From NCBI GenBank assembly GCA_963819475.1, contig CAWFWE010000002.1, positions 1 to 64,000 on the forward strand: a stretch of DNA of 64,000 nt, written 5' to 3'. The DNA comes from DASUAS01 sp963819475. Lineage in GTDB: Bacteria; Actinomycetota; Acidimicrobiia; IMCC26256; DASPTH01. A model generated the notes under the pieces. It was not told the origin of the DNA. It searched no databases and worked only from the letters and a program-made list of their open reading frames with translations. Each line of letters starts with the position of its first letter. Positions within the stretch are counted from its first letter, which is position 1. The position numbers and the translations under genes were made by a program. This document shows positions 25,825-34,200 of this stretch, piece after piece.

Positions 25825-26190
25825 ATGTCAATGACTGTCGCGCTCGCGGTACTGGTCGTAACAATGTCCGCCGTCGTCGTGGGATGCTCCGATTCGGGAC
25901 AACAGTCGACCGGGCGTTTCACTGCAACGGTCCGAGAGGTCGGCGGTCCAGCACCAGGACTCAATCGCCTCGTGCCTGGCAAGGTCACTCTCACCGACAA
26001 GTCGGGCGACGCACATAGCACCACCAGCGCGACCGGCCGCGTCTCGATCGACCTTGCCGGGGGCAGCTATCGCGCCTTGGCGACCAGCCCGGTCATCAAC
26101 TCGGGCCACTCACCATGCACCGGTCCGACGAAGGTCACTGTCCGAAGCGGCAACACGACCCACGCCTCGTTCGTCTGCGAGATCTTCTGA
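25825..26190 (+). CDS. Predicted lipoprotein with a carboxypeptidase-regulatory-like domain (cargo)
   Basis: From the ATG at 25825 the 121-residue product has a signal sequence ending in the lipobox VVVGC (Cys21). The beta-rich domain after it contains PGKVTLTDKSGD and TTSATGRVSIDLAGGSYRALA. That pattern resembles CarboxypepD_reg/Ig-like beta sandwiches. It would be anchored to the outer face of the membrane. In an integrated element such a gene is a candidate lysogenic-conversion (moron) gene. A second ATG at 25831 is an alternative start. Confidence 0.6.
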   Translation: MSMTVALAVLVVTMSAVVVGCSDSGQQSTGRFTATVREVGGPAPGLNRLVPGKVTLTDKSGDAHSTTSATGRVSIDLAGGSYRALATSPVINSGHSPCTGPTKVTVRSGNTTHASFVCEIF

Positions 26191-26305
26191 GCGAGGCTCG
26201 CACGCCAGAACTGCCTGATGGGAGGCGGCTACCCGACTCCCCAGGGACCTCGATCGAAACGCGGGAGAGCGGCGTAGAGCGGCTCCTCCGCGGTACAACG
26301 GACCG

Positions 26306-26485
26306 ATGGACGAGCCGACCGCGTCTCGCGCTCACTGGAAGGGACGACGCGACGGACGCGTCCTCGTCGCGTGCTACTGCGGACGGACGACCGTCGTCAT
26401 GACCTGGGACGACCTCTGGCACGGAGTCGTCCCTCCGCCGTGCAACCGCGCCGACTGCCGCGAGAGGGGCGGCTCTCGGTACTGA
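26306..26485 (+). CDS. 59-residue Cys4 protein (putative zinc ribbon)
   Basis: The ATG at 26306 opens a 59-codon frame ending in TGA at 26483-26485. Cysteines at 23, 25, 46 and 51 (ACYCGRT and PPPCNRADC) form a plausible metal site, and the order TWDDLWHGVVPPPC resembles small actinophage zinc-ribbon proteins. It is the last gene before the right attachment site. Function unknown. Confidence 0.5.
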   Translation: MDEPTASRAHWKGRRDGRVLVACYCGRTTVVMTWDDLWHGVVPPPCNRADCRERGGSRY

Positions 26486-26499
26486 GATGCGCGTGCGCG

Positions 26500-26517
26500 A
26501 ATCACGGAGAAATCACG
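26500..26517. promoter_or_regulatory. Paired AATCACG repeats, candidate integrase arm sites (right)
   Basis: AATCACG at 26500-26506 and 26511-26517 has the same 11-bp period as the pair at 20417-20434. The two pairs bracket the element. Confidence 0.5.
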
Positions 26518-26626
26518 GACGGTTCCGCACGCGGCCCGATCGAGCCTCACTCCGGATCACGCGATCTCCTAACCTGACCTGCGGAAACAGCATTTCGCCG
26601 CAGTACGCCGTGACTCCGTGAGCGAA

Positions 26627-26670
26627 CTGGGGGACCAAAGGTCCCGGGTTCAAATCCCGGCAGCCCGACA
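26627..26670. repeat. Attachment site copy 2
   Basis: Identical over 44 bp to the tRNA-Pro 3' half at 20315-20358. The 5' half of a tRNA is absent upstream, so this is an att junction and not a tRNA gene. It ends the first element and begins the second island. Confidence 0.9.
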
Positions 26671-26768
26671 ATCGGTGCAGGTCAGGGGCCCGGAAGTCGA
26701 CCGTCAGGGTCGACAACGAGGCCCGCTGTCACACGAATTGTCACGAACCTTGCGAAGGTGGTGACCCG

Positions 26769-26984
26769 ATGAGCGGCACCAACCCGTACGGGCAGTCGAA
26801 TGGCTGGTCGTGGTACTGCGACGTTCACGACACGCAGGGAAGCGCCGATAGCCGGGAGGAGGCCGAGCACGTCGCCCGGGCGCGCGGTGAGTTCCTCGGC
26901 GAAGAGTGCGCCGTGCTCGTACAGCATTGGCGTAACGGCGAGTCGACGTTCGACTGGGACTTCCTCGACCCCGACGACGCATAG
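26769..26984 (+). CDS. Hypothetical protein
   Basis: This 71-residue acidic protein contains WSWYCDVHDTQGSADSREEAEHVA and ends in FDWDFLDPDDA. AAGGTGG lies about 7 nt before the ATG. It has no recognised family. It sits just inside the second island, 99 bp after the att site. Confidence 0.5.
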   Translation: MSGTNPYGQSNGWSWYCDVHDTQGSADSREEAEHVARARGEFLGEECAVLVQHWRNGESTFDWDFLDPDDA

Positions 26985-27007
26985 CGGCAAGCCCCGCACC
27001 CGAGAGC

Positions 27008-27232
27008 CCGCCGCCCGGGTGGACGAGTGGCCGAGACGCCCCGGACACCACCTTCACGTCGATGCCAGCCCGCAGCGCACTGGTCGCCCAGGCGTGGCGC
27101 AGGTTGTGCAACGGGAACGGCGGCAGCTCCCGCGCTTTGCGAAGCCGCGTGAACGTCCGGGAGATCACGTCGGGGTGCACGAGGCTCCCGTCAGGCCGGG
27201 TGAAGCAGTAGTCCTCGCCCGGCCAGTACGGA
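27008..27232 (-). pseudogene. Integrase fragment (catalytic domain part)
   Basis: On the minus strand the fragment reads PYWPGEDYCFTRPDGSLVHP, then PPFPLHNLRHAWATSALRAG, closely like the complete integrase at 20430-21563. A frame change follows at about 27048 before RLGHSST, after which similarity ends. The N-terminal two thirds and the catalytic Tyr are missing. It is a remnant of a related integrase lying next to att copy 2. Confidence 0.75.
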
Positions 27233-27544
27233 ACCCGACTTCGGTGAAACCGTCGAGCGTCCTGGCGGGATCTTCAAGATCGAGGACGGCCTCATCTACC
27301 GTCTCGACCCCGACGGGTGGACCGAAGCCCCGGCATTCATCAAGTTCCCGATGCAAGGCGAGGACGGCGCCCTCCCGATCACCGCTGCCCATGCCCGCAA
27401 GCTCATCGACATCTTCCCGTGGCCCGGATCGCGGGCGGTGCGGAACCTCGGCGCGAAGGTCAAGGAAAGACCGACTTCGTCACGCAGACCGCGCCGGACC
27501 CCGACGCCGCACCACTCAAGGACAAGCTCGCGCAGCTCGGCTGA
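27233..27544 (+). pseudogene. Fragment of an unknown gene, frame broken near 27465
   Basis: An open frame without a credible start reads GGIFKIEDGLIYRLDPDG and ALPITAAHARKLIDIFPWPG, then changes frame and ends with TDFVTQTAPDPDAAPLKDKL. The composition is protein-like in both parts. The 5' end is cut off at the integrase fragment. I do not recognise the family. Confidence 0.4.
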
Positions 27545-27605
27545 CCCGTGGACCGGCGTGTAGTTCCCCGACCGACCGCACCCCCGCCGCGCTTGGGGAC
27601 GATCC

Positions 27606-27662
27606 ATGCACGCGCCCGACGTTGTTGAGGGCGGGTCACCCCGCAACATCGGGCGCGTGCAT
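27606..27662. repeat. Inverted-repeat unit 1 (14-bp perfect arms)
   Basis: ATGCACGCGCCCGA at 27606-27619 pairs with TCGGGCGCGTGCAT at 27649-27662. Inside, GTTG pairs with CAAC, and GCGGG-TCAC-CCCGC forms a tip, so nearly the whole 57 nt can fold into one long interrupted hairpin. A second unit follows 24 bp later. Confidence 0.75.
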
Positions 27663-27686
27663 GCATCCTCCGATGGAGCAACCGGT

Positions 27687-27744
27687 TGCACGCGCCCGAC
27701 GCCATGCGAAGGTCGGGTCGCCCCGCAAACGTCGGGCGCGTGCA
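27687..27744. repeat. Inverted-repeat unit 2 (14-bp perfect arms)
   Basis: TGCACGCGCCCGAC at 27687-27700 pairs with GTCGGGCGCGTGCA at 27731-27744. The interior again carries a CGGG-TCGC-CCCG tip followed by CAA. The arms nearly match unit 1 while the spacer differs, which suggests two copies of one element. Confidence 0.75.
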
Positions 27745-27991
27745 CGCGTGCCCCTACCAAATGGCAAGAGTGGCGGTACCTCCCGGTGATACCGGGCGGC
27801 GGGTGTCGTCCGACGGGTGTTCGCGACGTGGTGGTTGTCGCGGAATCGCGACCGGTGACCCGTGGCTGGGGGGTCAGGTTTTTTGGGCGGTGACGGGCGT
27901 GGTGAGGACCTGATCCGGCGGTACCCCCCAACTTGACCGGGTTGGTGCCCACGGTGTCACAGCCTGGGCGGCGCCGAGCTACGCGTACCGG

Positions 27992-28150
27992 TCAGCCCAG
28001 CCTCCGCTCGTGCTCGACTGGTGTCACGGGCCGTCGCGTCTCGGTCGGGTCACCGCGCTCGGCGAGGACGGTCAGCGTCGCGGTTGGGCGGCCGCCGAGC
28101 TCGACGATGACGTAGTTCTGCCCGAGGGCCCGCTCAGTCGATGATGCGTT
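27992..28150 (-). pseudogene. C-terminal fragment of an unknown gene
   Basis: On the minus strand an open frame reads GQNYVIVELGGRPTATLTVL, then ends in RRPVTPVEHERRLG. The upstream sequence looks like the end of an IS110-type element, so the gene was probably cut by it. The family is not recognised. Confidence 0.35.
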
Positions 28151-28360
28151 CTCGGGCGAGGTCGTCGCTGTGGTGCTCCCGCGTAAACGCTCCCGATCGA
28201 AGCCTCTTTGTGTCAAGAGCCTGTTCGCGGGCGCGTGGGAGCGTGGTTTGTTGGGTGGGCGTAGCGTTGGTGTCGGGTCCGGGAGTGACCTCACCGAAGA
28301 GCCGGCCGTCAGGGTGCAGAGCCGGCCACGCTGGCCTTTGGAGCCGTTCCCGTTTGTCCT

Positions 28361-29763
28361 GAGAAATCGTCAAGAGTTGTGGGTCGGGTTTGTTGATCAC
28401 GCGGCGACCTTGTTCGGGTTTTCGATGAGCACTCCCTTCTTGAAGGTGGCGCCGGCGCGGACGAGCGCGGCGAGGTGCGGCCCGTTTATGGCACGCCAGC
28501 GGTCCTGTGCGGCGATGATGAGCTTGTAGGTCATCGCGAGTCCCGCGGCACGCGAGCCCGGTCCTTTGGTGACCTTGGTGCGGAGTCGCACGGTCGCGAA
28601 CGTCGACTCGATCGGGTTCGAGGTCTTCAAGTGGATCCAGTGCTCGGCGGGGAAGTCGTAGAACGCGAGGAGCTCGTCGAGGTCGTCGGTGATCTTCGCG
28701 ACCGCCTTGGGGAACTTCGTGCCGAACTCGTTCGCGAACACGTTCGCGGCGGCGAGGGCGTGGTCGCGGTCTTGGGCGTCGCGGATCTCGGCGAGCACCT
28801 TCTTCGCGGTCGGTTGCGCCGACTTCGGCAACGCGTCCAAGACGTTGGCGGCCTTGTGGAACCAGTCGCGTTGATGACGGGTCTCGGGCCAGACATCACG
28901 CACCGCGCCCCAGAACCCGAGTGCCCCGTCGCCGATCGCCAGGACCGGAGCGACCATCCCGCGCCGCTTGAGATCGCGCAGCAGATCCGCCCACGACTCC
29001 TTGGACTCCCGGTAGCCGTCGCGGATCGCGACCAGCTCCTTGGTGCCATCGAGGCGCACCCCCACCATGACCAGGACGCACAGTCGGTCCTCGGCGAGCC
29101 GGACGTTGAAATGCACGCCGTCGACCCACACGTACACGAAGTCCTTGTCCCGAAGCGACCGATCCGAGAAGTGGCGATGCTCGTCTTGCCACTGGGCCGT
29201 GAGGCGGGTGATCACCGACGCCGAGAGCCCCGCCGAGTTCCCGAAGAACCCTTCCAGCGCGGGCACGAAGTCACCGCTGGACATGCCCGCCAGATACATC
29301 AACGGCAACACCTCGGTCACCTTCGGGGACTTACGGCACCACGGCGGCACGATCGAGCTCTTGAACTGGAACCGCTCTCCGGTCACAGGATCGGTCCGCC
29401 CGTCATCGACCCGCGGGGCTCGAATATCGATACGGCCCACGCCGGTCGTGATCGTCCGCGGCCGCGCGTGCCCGTTGCGGACCACCAACCGATTGCCGTG
29501 CTCGTCGACCTGGTCGGCGAATGCGTCGACGTACGCGTCCACCTCGGCCTCGAGCGCTGCGGCGAGCATCCGCCGAGCGCCTTCGCGGCAGATCTCATCC
29601 AAACCCGCGGCCAGCTCCGTGCGCGCGGTCTCCTCAGCAACTACCTTCAACATCGGCGTTCCTTCCTCGCCGGCATTGGCGTGCCGGCTCTCCTTGTTGG
29701 TCAAGCAGGAAGGTACGCCGCGCCCTGGAACAGACCGGCGATCCACAACTTCTGGTTATAACT
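28361..29763 (-). mobile_element. IS256-family insertion sequence, type A (1403 bp)
   Basis: The ends are imperfect inverted repeats of 26 bp: GAGAAATCGTCAAGAGTTG on the left, and on the right, read inward, GAGTTATAACCAGAAGTTG; both continue TGG(G/A)TCG. The 10-bp sequence CGTTTGTCCT flanks both sides (28351-28360 and 29764-29773), marking the target duplication. One complete transposase gene lies inside, so the element may be functional. Confidence 0.88.
28397..29653 (-). CDS. IS256-family transposase, type A
   Basis: The 418-residue product is a Mutator-like DDE transposase. Landmarks are FVYVWVDGVHFNVRL (first Asp), VLAIGDGALGFW (second Asp), the RDWFHKAANVLDALP helix region and SNPIESTFATVRLR (Glu). 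The ATG at 29651-29653 is preferred because AAGGAA precedes it and MLKVVAEETA is a plausible N-terminus; a longer frame lies upstream. It is complete. Confidence 0.92.
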   Translation of the reverse strand: MLKVVAEETARTELAAGLDEICREGARRMLAAALEAEVDAYVDAFADQVDEHGNRLVVRNGHARPRTITTGVGRIDIRAPRVDDGRTDPVTGERFQFKSSIVPPWCRKSPKVTEVLPLMYLAGMSSGDFVPALEGFFGNSAGLSASVITRLTAQWQDEHRHFSDRSLRDKDFVYVWVDGVHFNVRLAEDRLCVLVMVGVRLDGTKELVAIRDGYRESKESWADLLRDLKRRGMVAPVLAIGDGALGFWGAVRDVWPETRHQRDWFHKAANVLDALPKSAQPTAKKVLAEIRDAQDRDHALAAANVFANEFGTKFPKAVAKITDDLDELLAFYDFPAEHWIHLKTSNPIESTFATVRLRTKVTKGPGSRAAGLAMTYKLIIAAQDRWRAINGPHLAALVRAGATFKKGVLIENPNKVAA

Positions 29764-29852
29764 CGTTTGTCCTCCCGGGCCCTCTGAAGGTCAGGGTCGG
29801 GTGTCGGCTATGAGTTGGCGGTAGATCGCGTCACTGATCCGGCGTTTCAGTG

Positions 29853-31307
29853 CAGGATGTCCCGCGTTCCGTGGAACTTGGGTGACGGCCCGGGTGTTGG
29901 TCAGGCGGCCTCCTGAGTCTCGCGCACGGGTGTGACGGTCTCGAACTTGCGGTCGAGTTCGACGCGTAGCGCGGCGAGGTGGAGGTGCCCGTTCACGCGT
30001 CGGAACTGCGTCGCGGCTTCGGTCATCCCGGCCGCGCACCAACGCAACGCCATCTGTCCGTCACGCCACCGTTTCACGTTCGCGCTGTGATCGCGGCAGA
30101 TCTCGATCATGGACTCGATCGCGTTCGAGGACCGCAACGTCCGAGCCAACGTGGGTGGCACACCGAGGCGGTTGACGGTGAGCGTCTCGCCGAGTCCTTC
30201 CCGGAGTGAACCTGCCGCACCGGGATGTGCCTTGTCGAGCGAACGGGCGAGCGCCTCGAGTGTTGCTTCGGCGTGCAACGCGTCCTGGTCGCGGTACGCG
30301 GCGCGCATCTTCTTGGTCACCGTCGTCGCCAGCGTCTTGGGCAAGTGACGTTCAACGTTGCGGATCTTGTGGAGCTGGCATCGCTGCACGACCGGCCGGT
30401 CGAAGATCTCGCGCACCGCGGTGGCGAGCGCTTTGGCGCCGTCGATCACGACCAGGATCGGACGCGACATGTCGAGCCCGCGTTCGGCGAGGTCGGTGAG
30501 GAGCGCCTTGACGACCGTCGCGTTCTCGGTCGAACCTTCCACCACCCCGAGAGGGATCTTGGTGCCATCGATGGTGATCCCGAGCGCCACCACGCAGAGA
30601 TGCTCGGCGAAGTGAACCCCGTCGATCATCAACGCCACCAGATCGAGCTCGGACAGATCGGCGCGCATCAGCTCGTCGAGAGCCCGTTCGGTCATCGCCA
30701 CGAACCGGCGACTCACCGCCGAACGCGACGTGCCCGACGCGGAGGCCTCGACCGCCGAACCGACCGGTTCCAGACCGGCCTCGTAGCGGCGGGTCGAAAG
30801 CTTGGCCATCATCCGCTCCAACGCGAGCTCACCGAGCAACTCGGTGCTCGAGAACAGCTCATAGGCCGGCACCGCCACCTCGGCGGTCTTGTCCACGGTA
30901 CGAACCCGCGGGCGACGCACCCGCACCTGACGGCCACCCAACACCACCGAGCCGGCCTCGCGGCCGTGACGCACCGCTCTGCGGTCCGGATCGTGTGCAC
31001 CTTTCGGGCCGCACAGCCCGGTGACCGACTCGCCCATCAGGACCTGCATCACCTGCAGGCCCACGCCGACCGCGAGAGCCAACAGGCCTTCGCGCATCGC
31101 TCCGGTCAGCTCGCTCATCGCGACGCTCACCGCGTCCGGCACCACGACCTCGCTCATCGCAGCACGCGACGCGTTCCTCTGGTAGTTCTTCCTCACGGCG
31201 GTCCCCTTCTTGTCGGATGTGCTTGGCGGTACGCCCGAGACCTACCAGCAGGCAGGCATCAAGCGGGGGACCGCCACCTCAAGTTCCACGACTACCGGGA
31301 CAACCTC
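29853..31307 (-). mobile_element. IS256-family insertion sequence, type B, copy 1 (1455 bp)
   Basis: The left end CAGGATGTCCCG and the right end, read inward, GAGGTTGTCCCG begin imperfect inverted repeats that both run on into CGTGGAACTTG. The 8-bp target duplication TTTCAGTG is at 29845-29852 and 31308-31315. The same element, with about three substitutions and one inserted base, is present again at 34477-37215. Confidence 0.92.
29901..31196 (-). CDS. IS256-family transposase, type B (intact copy)
   Basis: The 431-residue DDE transposase carries VALMIDGVHFAEHLCVVALG (first Asp), ILVVIDGAKALATAV (second Asp) and SSNAIESMIEI (Glu). It is only distantly related to the type A transposase next to it. 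The start is ATG at 31196. It is complete and could also act on the damaged copy 2. Confidence 0.93.
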   Translation of the reverse strand: MRKNYQRNASRAAMSEVVVPDAVSVAMSELTGAMREGLLALAVGVGLQVMQVLMGESVTGLCGPKGAHDPDRRAVRHGREAGSVVLGGRQVRVRRPRVRTVDKTAEVAVPAYELFSSTELLGELALERMMAKLSTRRYEAGLEPVGSAVEASASGTSRSAVSRRFVAMTERALDELMRADLSELDLVALMIDGVHFAEHLCVVALGITIDGTKIPLGVVEGSTENATVVKALLTDLAERGLDMSRPILVVIDGAKALATAVREIFDRPVVQRCQLHKIRNVERHLPKTLATTVTKKMRAAYRDQDALHAEATLEALARSLDKAHPGAAGSLREGLGETLTVNRLGVPPTLARTLRSSNAIESMIEICRDHSANVKRWRDGQMALRWCAAGMTEAATQFRRVNGHLHLAALRVELDRKFETVTPVRETQEAA

Positions 31308-31423
31308 TTTCAGTGCGCGGACGCAACAACGACCACCCTGCTTACTACTAGCTGCCGATGCGGAGCGCCGATACATTACGCGGACCGCGCCTTTGTACGA
31401 AGCCGCTATGGAGGACCCGCGAC

Positions 31424-31759
31424 ATGATCATGAGCATCGTTCGGCATCCGCTGCGCGCGAAGTACGCCGACGAGTGGCCGGAGCTAGCAGCGGAGTTCAC
31501 GGCGGCCACTCGCGCCGAGCCCGGCAACATCTGCTTCGACTGGTTTCGCAGCGTCGACGACCCCAACGTGTACCTGCTGGTGGAGATGTTCCGGGACCGG
31601 CCCGCGGGTGATGCCCACGTGAATTCGGACCACTTCAAAGCGGCGATGGGGCAGATGGGCCACGCGTACGCCGGGATGCCCGAGGTCGTGTACGTAGAGG
31701 TTCCCGGTGAGGGTTGGTCGGCCATGGCCGAAGTCCAGGGCACCGCCGAGGGCGAGTGA
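31424..31759 (+). CDS. Antibiotic biosynthesis monooxygenase (ABM) domain protein
   Basis: This 111-residue protein has the ABM fold pattern: IVRHPLRAKYADEWPELAAEF, then EPGNICFDWFRSVDDPNVYL and VNSDHFKAAMGQM. Small ABM proteins of this size include YgiN-like quinol monooxygenases and unknowns. The ATG at 31424 starts directly before the first strand (MIMSIVRHP). It lies between mobile elements, so it is island cargo or a stranded chromosomal gene. Confidence 0.75.
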   Translation: MIMSIVRHPLRAKYADEWPELAAEFTAATRAEPGNICFDWFRSVDDPNVYLLVEMFRDRPAGDAHVNSDHFKAAMGQMGHAYAGMPEVVYVEVPGEGWSAMAEVQGTAEGE

Positions 31760-31921
31760 CCGTCCGGTCACCGACCTCATCACCGTCCTGAGCGCCCGCC
31801 TCGAGATCCCGCTCTCAGCTTGTCGCGTTCAGCCGCAAGCACAATCTCAAATGCGGGAGCCGTCGTCCGTCAGGGAGGTGGGTCGCTCCAACCGCAGTGC
31901 GGCATGAGTTCTGGAGCGGTG

Positions 31922-32430
31922 CTACTTGGCCTTTGTCGCGGGAAGGGTGCCACTACACGCGATCTGGCGAACGTCGGACGTCTGGTGGAGCGGTCGACCT
32001 GACCTGTCGGCTGGCTCTGGGAACGAGTTTCCGTACTTCGCGGCGTTGACGATCGCGCCCACGAACTGTGGTCGGTCCTTGTTCAACGGCCGAAGCACGA
32101 GCGTCTGCCCATTACAGAAGGTCAACCGAAGGGTGTCGGCCGTAGTCGGGAGAAACCCGAACATCACGTATCGGCTTCCCGTTGCACCGATCCCACCGAA
32201 GGCACTGAGCGCAACACCAGACGTGCCGCCAGCACTACGCCCGTCGAAGTAGTACGAGCGTCGTCCGTCCGGGTCCCTGACGCAGATCGGTGGCCGCCTG
32301 TCACTTTGGCGGCGAGTAGGAGCACTGCACCTGATCGCACCACCTGGGAGCAATCAGCCGTGCCCGTTCGCTTCAGCGCGACGCCCGGCGCAGCCTTGCT
32401 GGCAGCAGTCGCAGGCAGGACCGCCTTCAC
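31922..32430 (-). CDS. Hypothetical secreted-like protein, frame broken near 32285
   Basis: GGGGGAGGA stands 4 nt before a GTG at 32430 that overlaps the stop of the GrpB-like gene. The first 45 codons read in one frame (ADCSQVVRSGAVLLLAAKV), the rest in another (RSYYFDGRSAGGTSGVALSA, DTLRLTFCNGQTLVLRPLN). One missing base near 32285 would join them into about 170 residues. The N-terminus is not a clear signal peptide. The family is not recognised. Confidence 0.45.
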
Positions 32431-32993
32431 GGTGTCCTCCCCCTTGCCAGAATCGCATCCACGACTTCGCTCTTAGCATCCGCGTAGTGGTCCATGGTTT
32501 CCCAGTCTCGTTGGGCCAGTTCCCGTTTCGTTGACTCGTACAGGGCGCGATCGGCGTCGTTGGAGCGCAACCGGTCCCGAAACGAGAGGTAGCGACCAAT
32601 CTCCGGTGCGCCGACCGGGTAGACGTGCAGGTGGACATCGCGCGCCGCGGTCCGCAACATTCGATGTTCATGCCAATCGGGCTCGCGGACCCACAGCGTG
32701 TAACCAGCGGATTCCAGGTCGGGAACGTACGAGACCTCGTCGGAGGAGTCGGCCACCACTAGGCAGATGTCGACGATCGGCTTCGCGGCGAGACCGACCA
32801 CCGAGGTCGAGCCAATAAGTTCGACCCGAAGCGCCCGTGCACCGAGCGCCACTTCGATGGTCCGCTTCTCAACCTCGAAGCACTGCGCCCACGCCGGGTC
32901 GTACTCCACGATGACGATGTCGACGTGCTCAGGTTCCCCGACGAGGGCCTTTCGGATTTGGACGAAAAGCGGGTCGTCCTGTTCATCGCACAC
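32427..32993 (-). CDS. GrpB family protein (UPF0157 nucleotidyltransferase-like)
   Basis: The 188-residue product has the family pattern VEYDPAWAQCFEVEKR, IELIGSTSV-like (VELIGSTSVVGLAAKPIVDI) and HLHVYPVGAPEIGRYLSFRD. The GST/AKPIVDI part belongs to the nucleotidyltransferase fold, and the biochemical role of the family is unsettled. Its stop overlaps the start of the next minus-strand gene. Confidence 0.85.
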   Translation of the reverse strand: MCDEQDDPLFVQIRKALVGEPEHVDIVIVEYDPAWAQCFEVEKRTIEVALGARALRVELIGSTSVVGLAAKPIVDICLVVADSSDEVSYVPDLESAGYTLWVREPDWHEHRMLRTAARDVHLHVYPVGAPEIGRYLSFRDRLRSNDADRALYESTKRELAQRDWETMDHYADAKSEVVDAILARGRTP

Positions 32994-33121
32994 GCGCGTG
33001 CATGATGCCCGCTCCGGCGCGTTCCAGCGAACGCCGAGCGATCAGGCAGTTAGGAGCGGCCGCGGTCTTTGAGACATGCGATGCAAGACGACGGCTCGCG
33101 TTCTGCGTAGGATTCACGCCG

Positions 33122-34037
33122 GTGGGGGTCGAGGCCAGGTTCCGGGCGACCGAGGGGCGTGTCGCGGCGGCGAATGGACTCGACGTGCAGGAGCGTTGGG
33201 TCGACATCGCGTCGCCGACCGTACAGGTGCGTCTCCTCGAGTCGGGTGTCGGCGACCCGGTGTTGTTCCTCAACGGCATCTCGGCACCAGGGGTCGGGAT
33301 GGGCGCCGCTGGCCGGCCGTCTGCCTGGGCGTCGCCATCTGCTGGTCGACCTTCCCGGCCACGGCCTGTCGCCGCCCTACCTCTGGCAGGGCGCGCCGCT
33401 CCGCGAGCAGGCGGTCAACGTCATCGCCGGCGTGCTCGACGGCCTCGGCATCGACCAGGTCACGCTCGTGGGGAACTCGCTCGGCGGATTGTTCTCACTG
33501 TGGTTCGCGCTCGACCAGCTATCGCGTGCGTCGCGGGCCGTGATCGTCGGCCAGCCCGCGGTCGCGATCCAGGGCTCGCGTGGCGACCTCACCATGGGCG
33601 TGCTCGCAGCGCCTGTCCTCGGCCGGGTCGCCACGTGCATGGCGCGGCTGCCCTCGCCGCGACTCGTGGGCCGCTTCGGCCTGCGGCAATCGGCCGGAGC
33701 CCACGCCGCGCGCCAGGTTTCGAACGACATCGTCGACCTGCACCTCCTCTCGCTGCGGCTGCCCGGCCAGGCAGCGTCGTTTCGGTCGCTGCTGCAGCGG
33801 CTCCTCGTGGGTCGCACGCCGCGACCTGAGAACAACCTCACCGACGCAGAACTTCGCAGCTTCACCGTGCCGCTGCTCTTTGTATGGCCCGACGACGACG
33901 TGTTCCTCGGCCCAGCCGCCGGAAAGCCGAGCGTCGACACGATCCCCGGCGCTCGCTTCGTGACCATGCCCGGCGGCCACTTCCCCTGGTACGACGACCC
34001 CGACCAGTGCGCCGCACTCGTCGCCGAGGGCCTATAG
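33122..34037 (+). CDS. Alpha/beta hydrolase, frame broken near 33298
   Basis: The first part reads RWVDIASPTVQVRLLESGVG and VLFLNGISA; the second continues APLAGRLPGRRHLLVDLPGHG, VGNSLGGLF (nucleophile Ser) and ends with PGGHFPWYDDPDQCA (catalytic His). One extra base in GGGATGGGCG at about 33298 separates the frames; without it the product has about 304 residues. It could be an error like those in aroA. The start is uncertain; the GTG at 33122 is the best placed. The substrate is unknown. Confidence 0.7.
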
Positions 34038-34200
34038 CCGGTCCCGAGTCGCACGGCACCCGCCCCGAATGCCCGATCGGGGTACTCGCCGCCAGCACGT
34101 TCGCGACGACAGAACGACGTGTCGCGGAACGGCAGATCTGTGAGGGTTGCACGGTCGCCGTCCGACACTTCGGGCGCGGTGTGCGCGATGCCACTTCGAC

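Larger units (their letters stand above)
27545..27991. other. Gene-poor stretch with structured repeats
   Basis: No coding region is supported here. It holds two long inverted-repeat units (annotated separately) and a perfect 6-bp hairpin CCCGGT-GAT-ACCGGG at 27782-27796. Confidence 0.5.
28170..31331 (-). mobile_element. IS110-like remnant interrupted by two IS256-family elements
   Basis: Joining the bases outside the two IS256 elements gives a minus-strand frame ending VRALKRRISDAIYRQL and a stop at 29791-29793, like C-termini of IS110-family transposases. It is followed by a 3' tail that includes CTCTTGACACAAAGAGGC at about 28195-28215, a pattern often found at IS110 ends. Only the last 25 or so codons of the transposase remain. 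The family call is from memory of such C-termini and is tentative. Confidence 0.35.

Noticed and set aside
26627..26670. Possible second tRNA-Pro
   Set aside because: Only the 3' half from the anticodon loop is present; acceptor 5' strand and D arm are missing. It is an att junction. The same holds for 40746-40788.
26513..26716. A minus-strand frame with GCRDLNPGPLVPQ across the att site
   Set aside because: This peptide is the well-known artefact of translating tRNA 3' halves in the antisense direction.
27606..27744. CRISPR-like array
   Set aside because: There are only two units, they are inverted repeats with differing interiors rather than direct repeats with spacers, and no cas gene is near.
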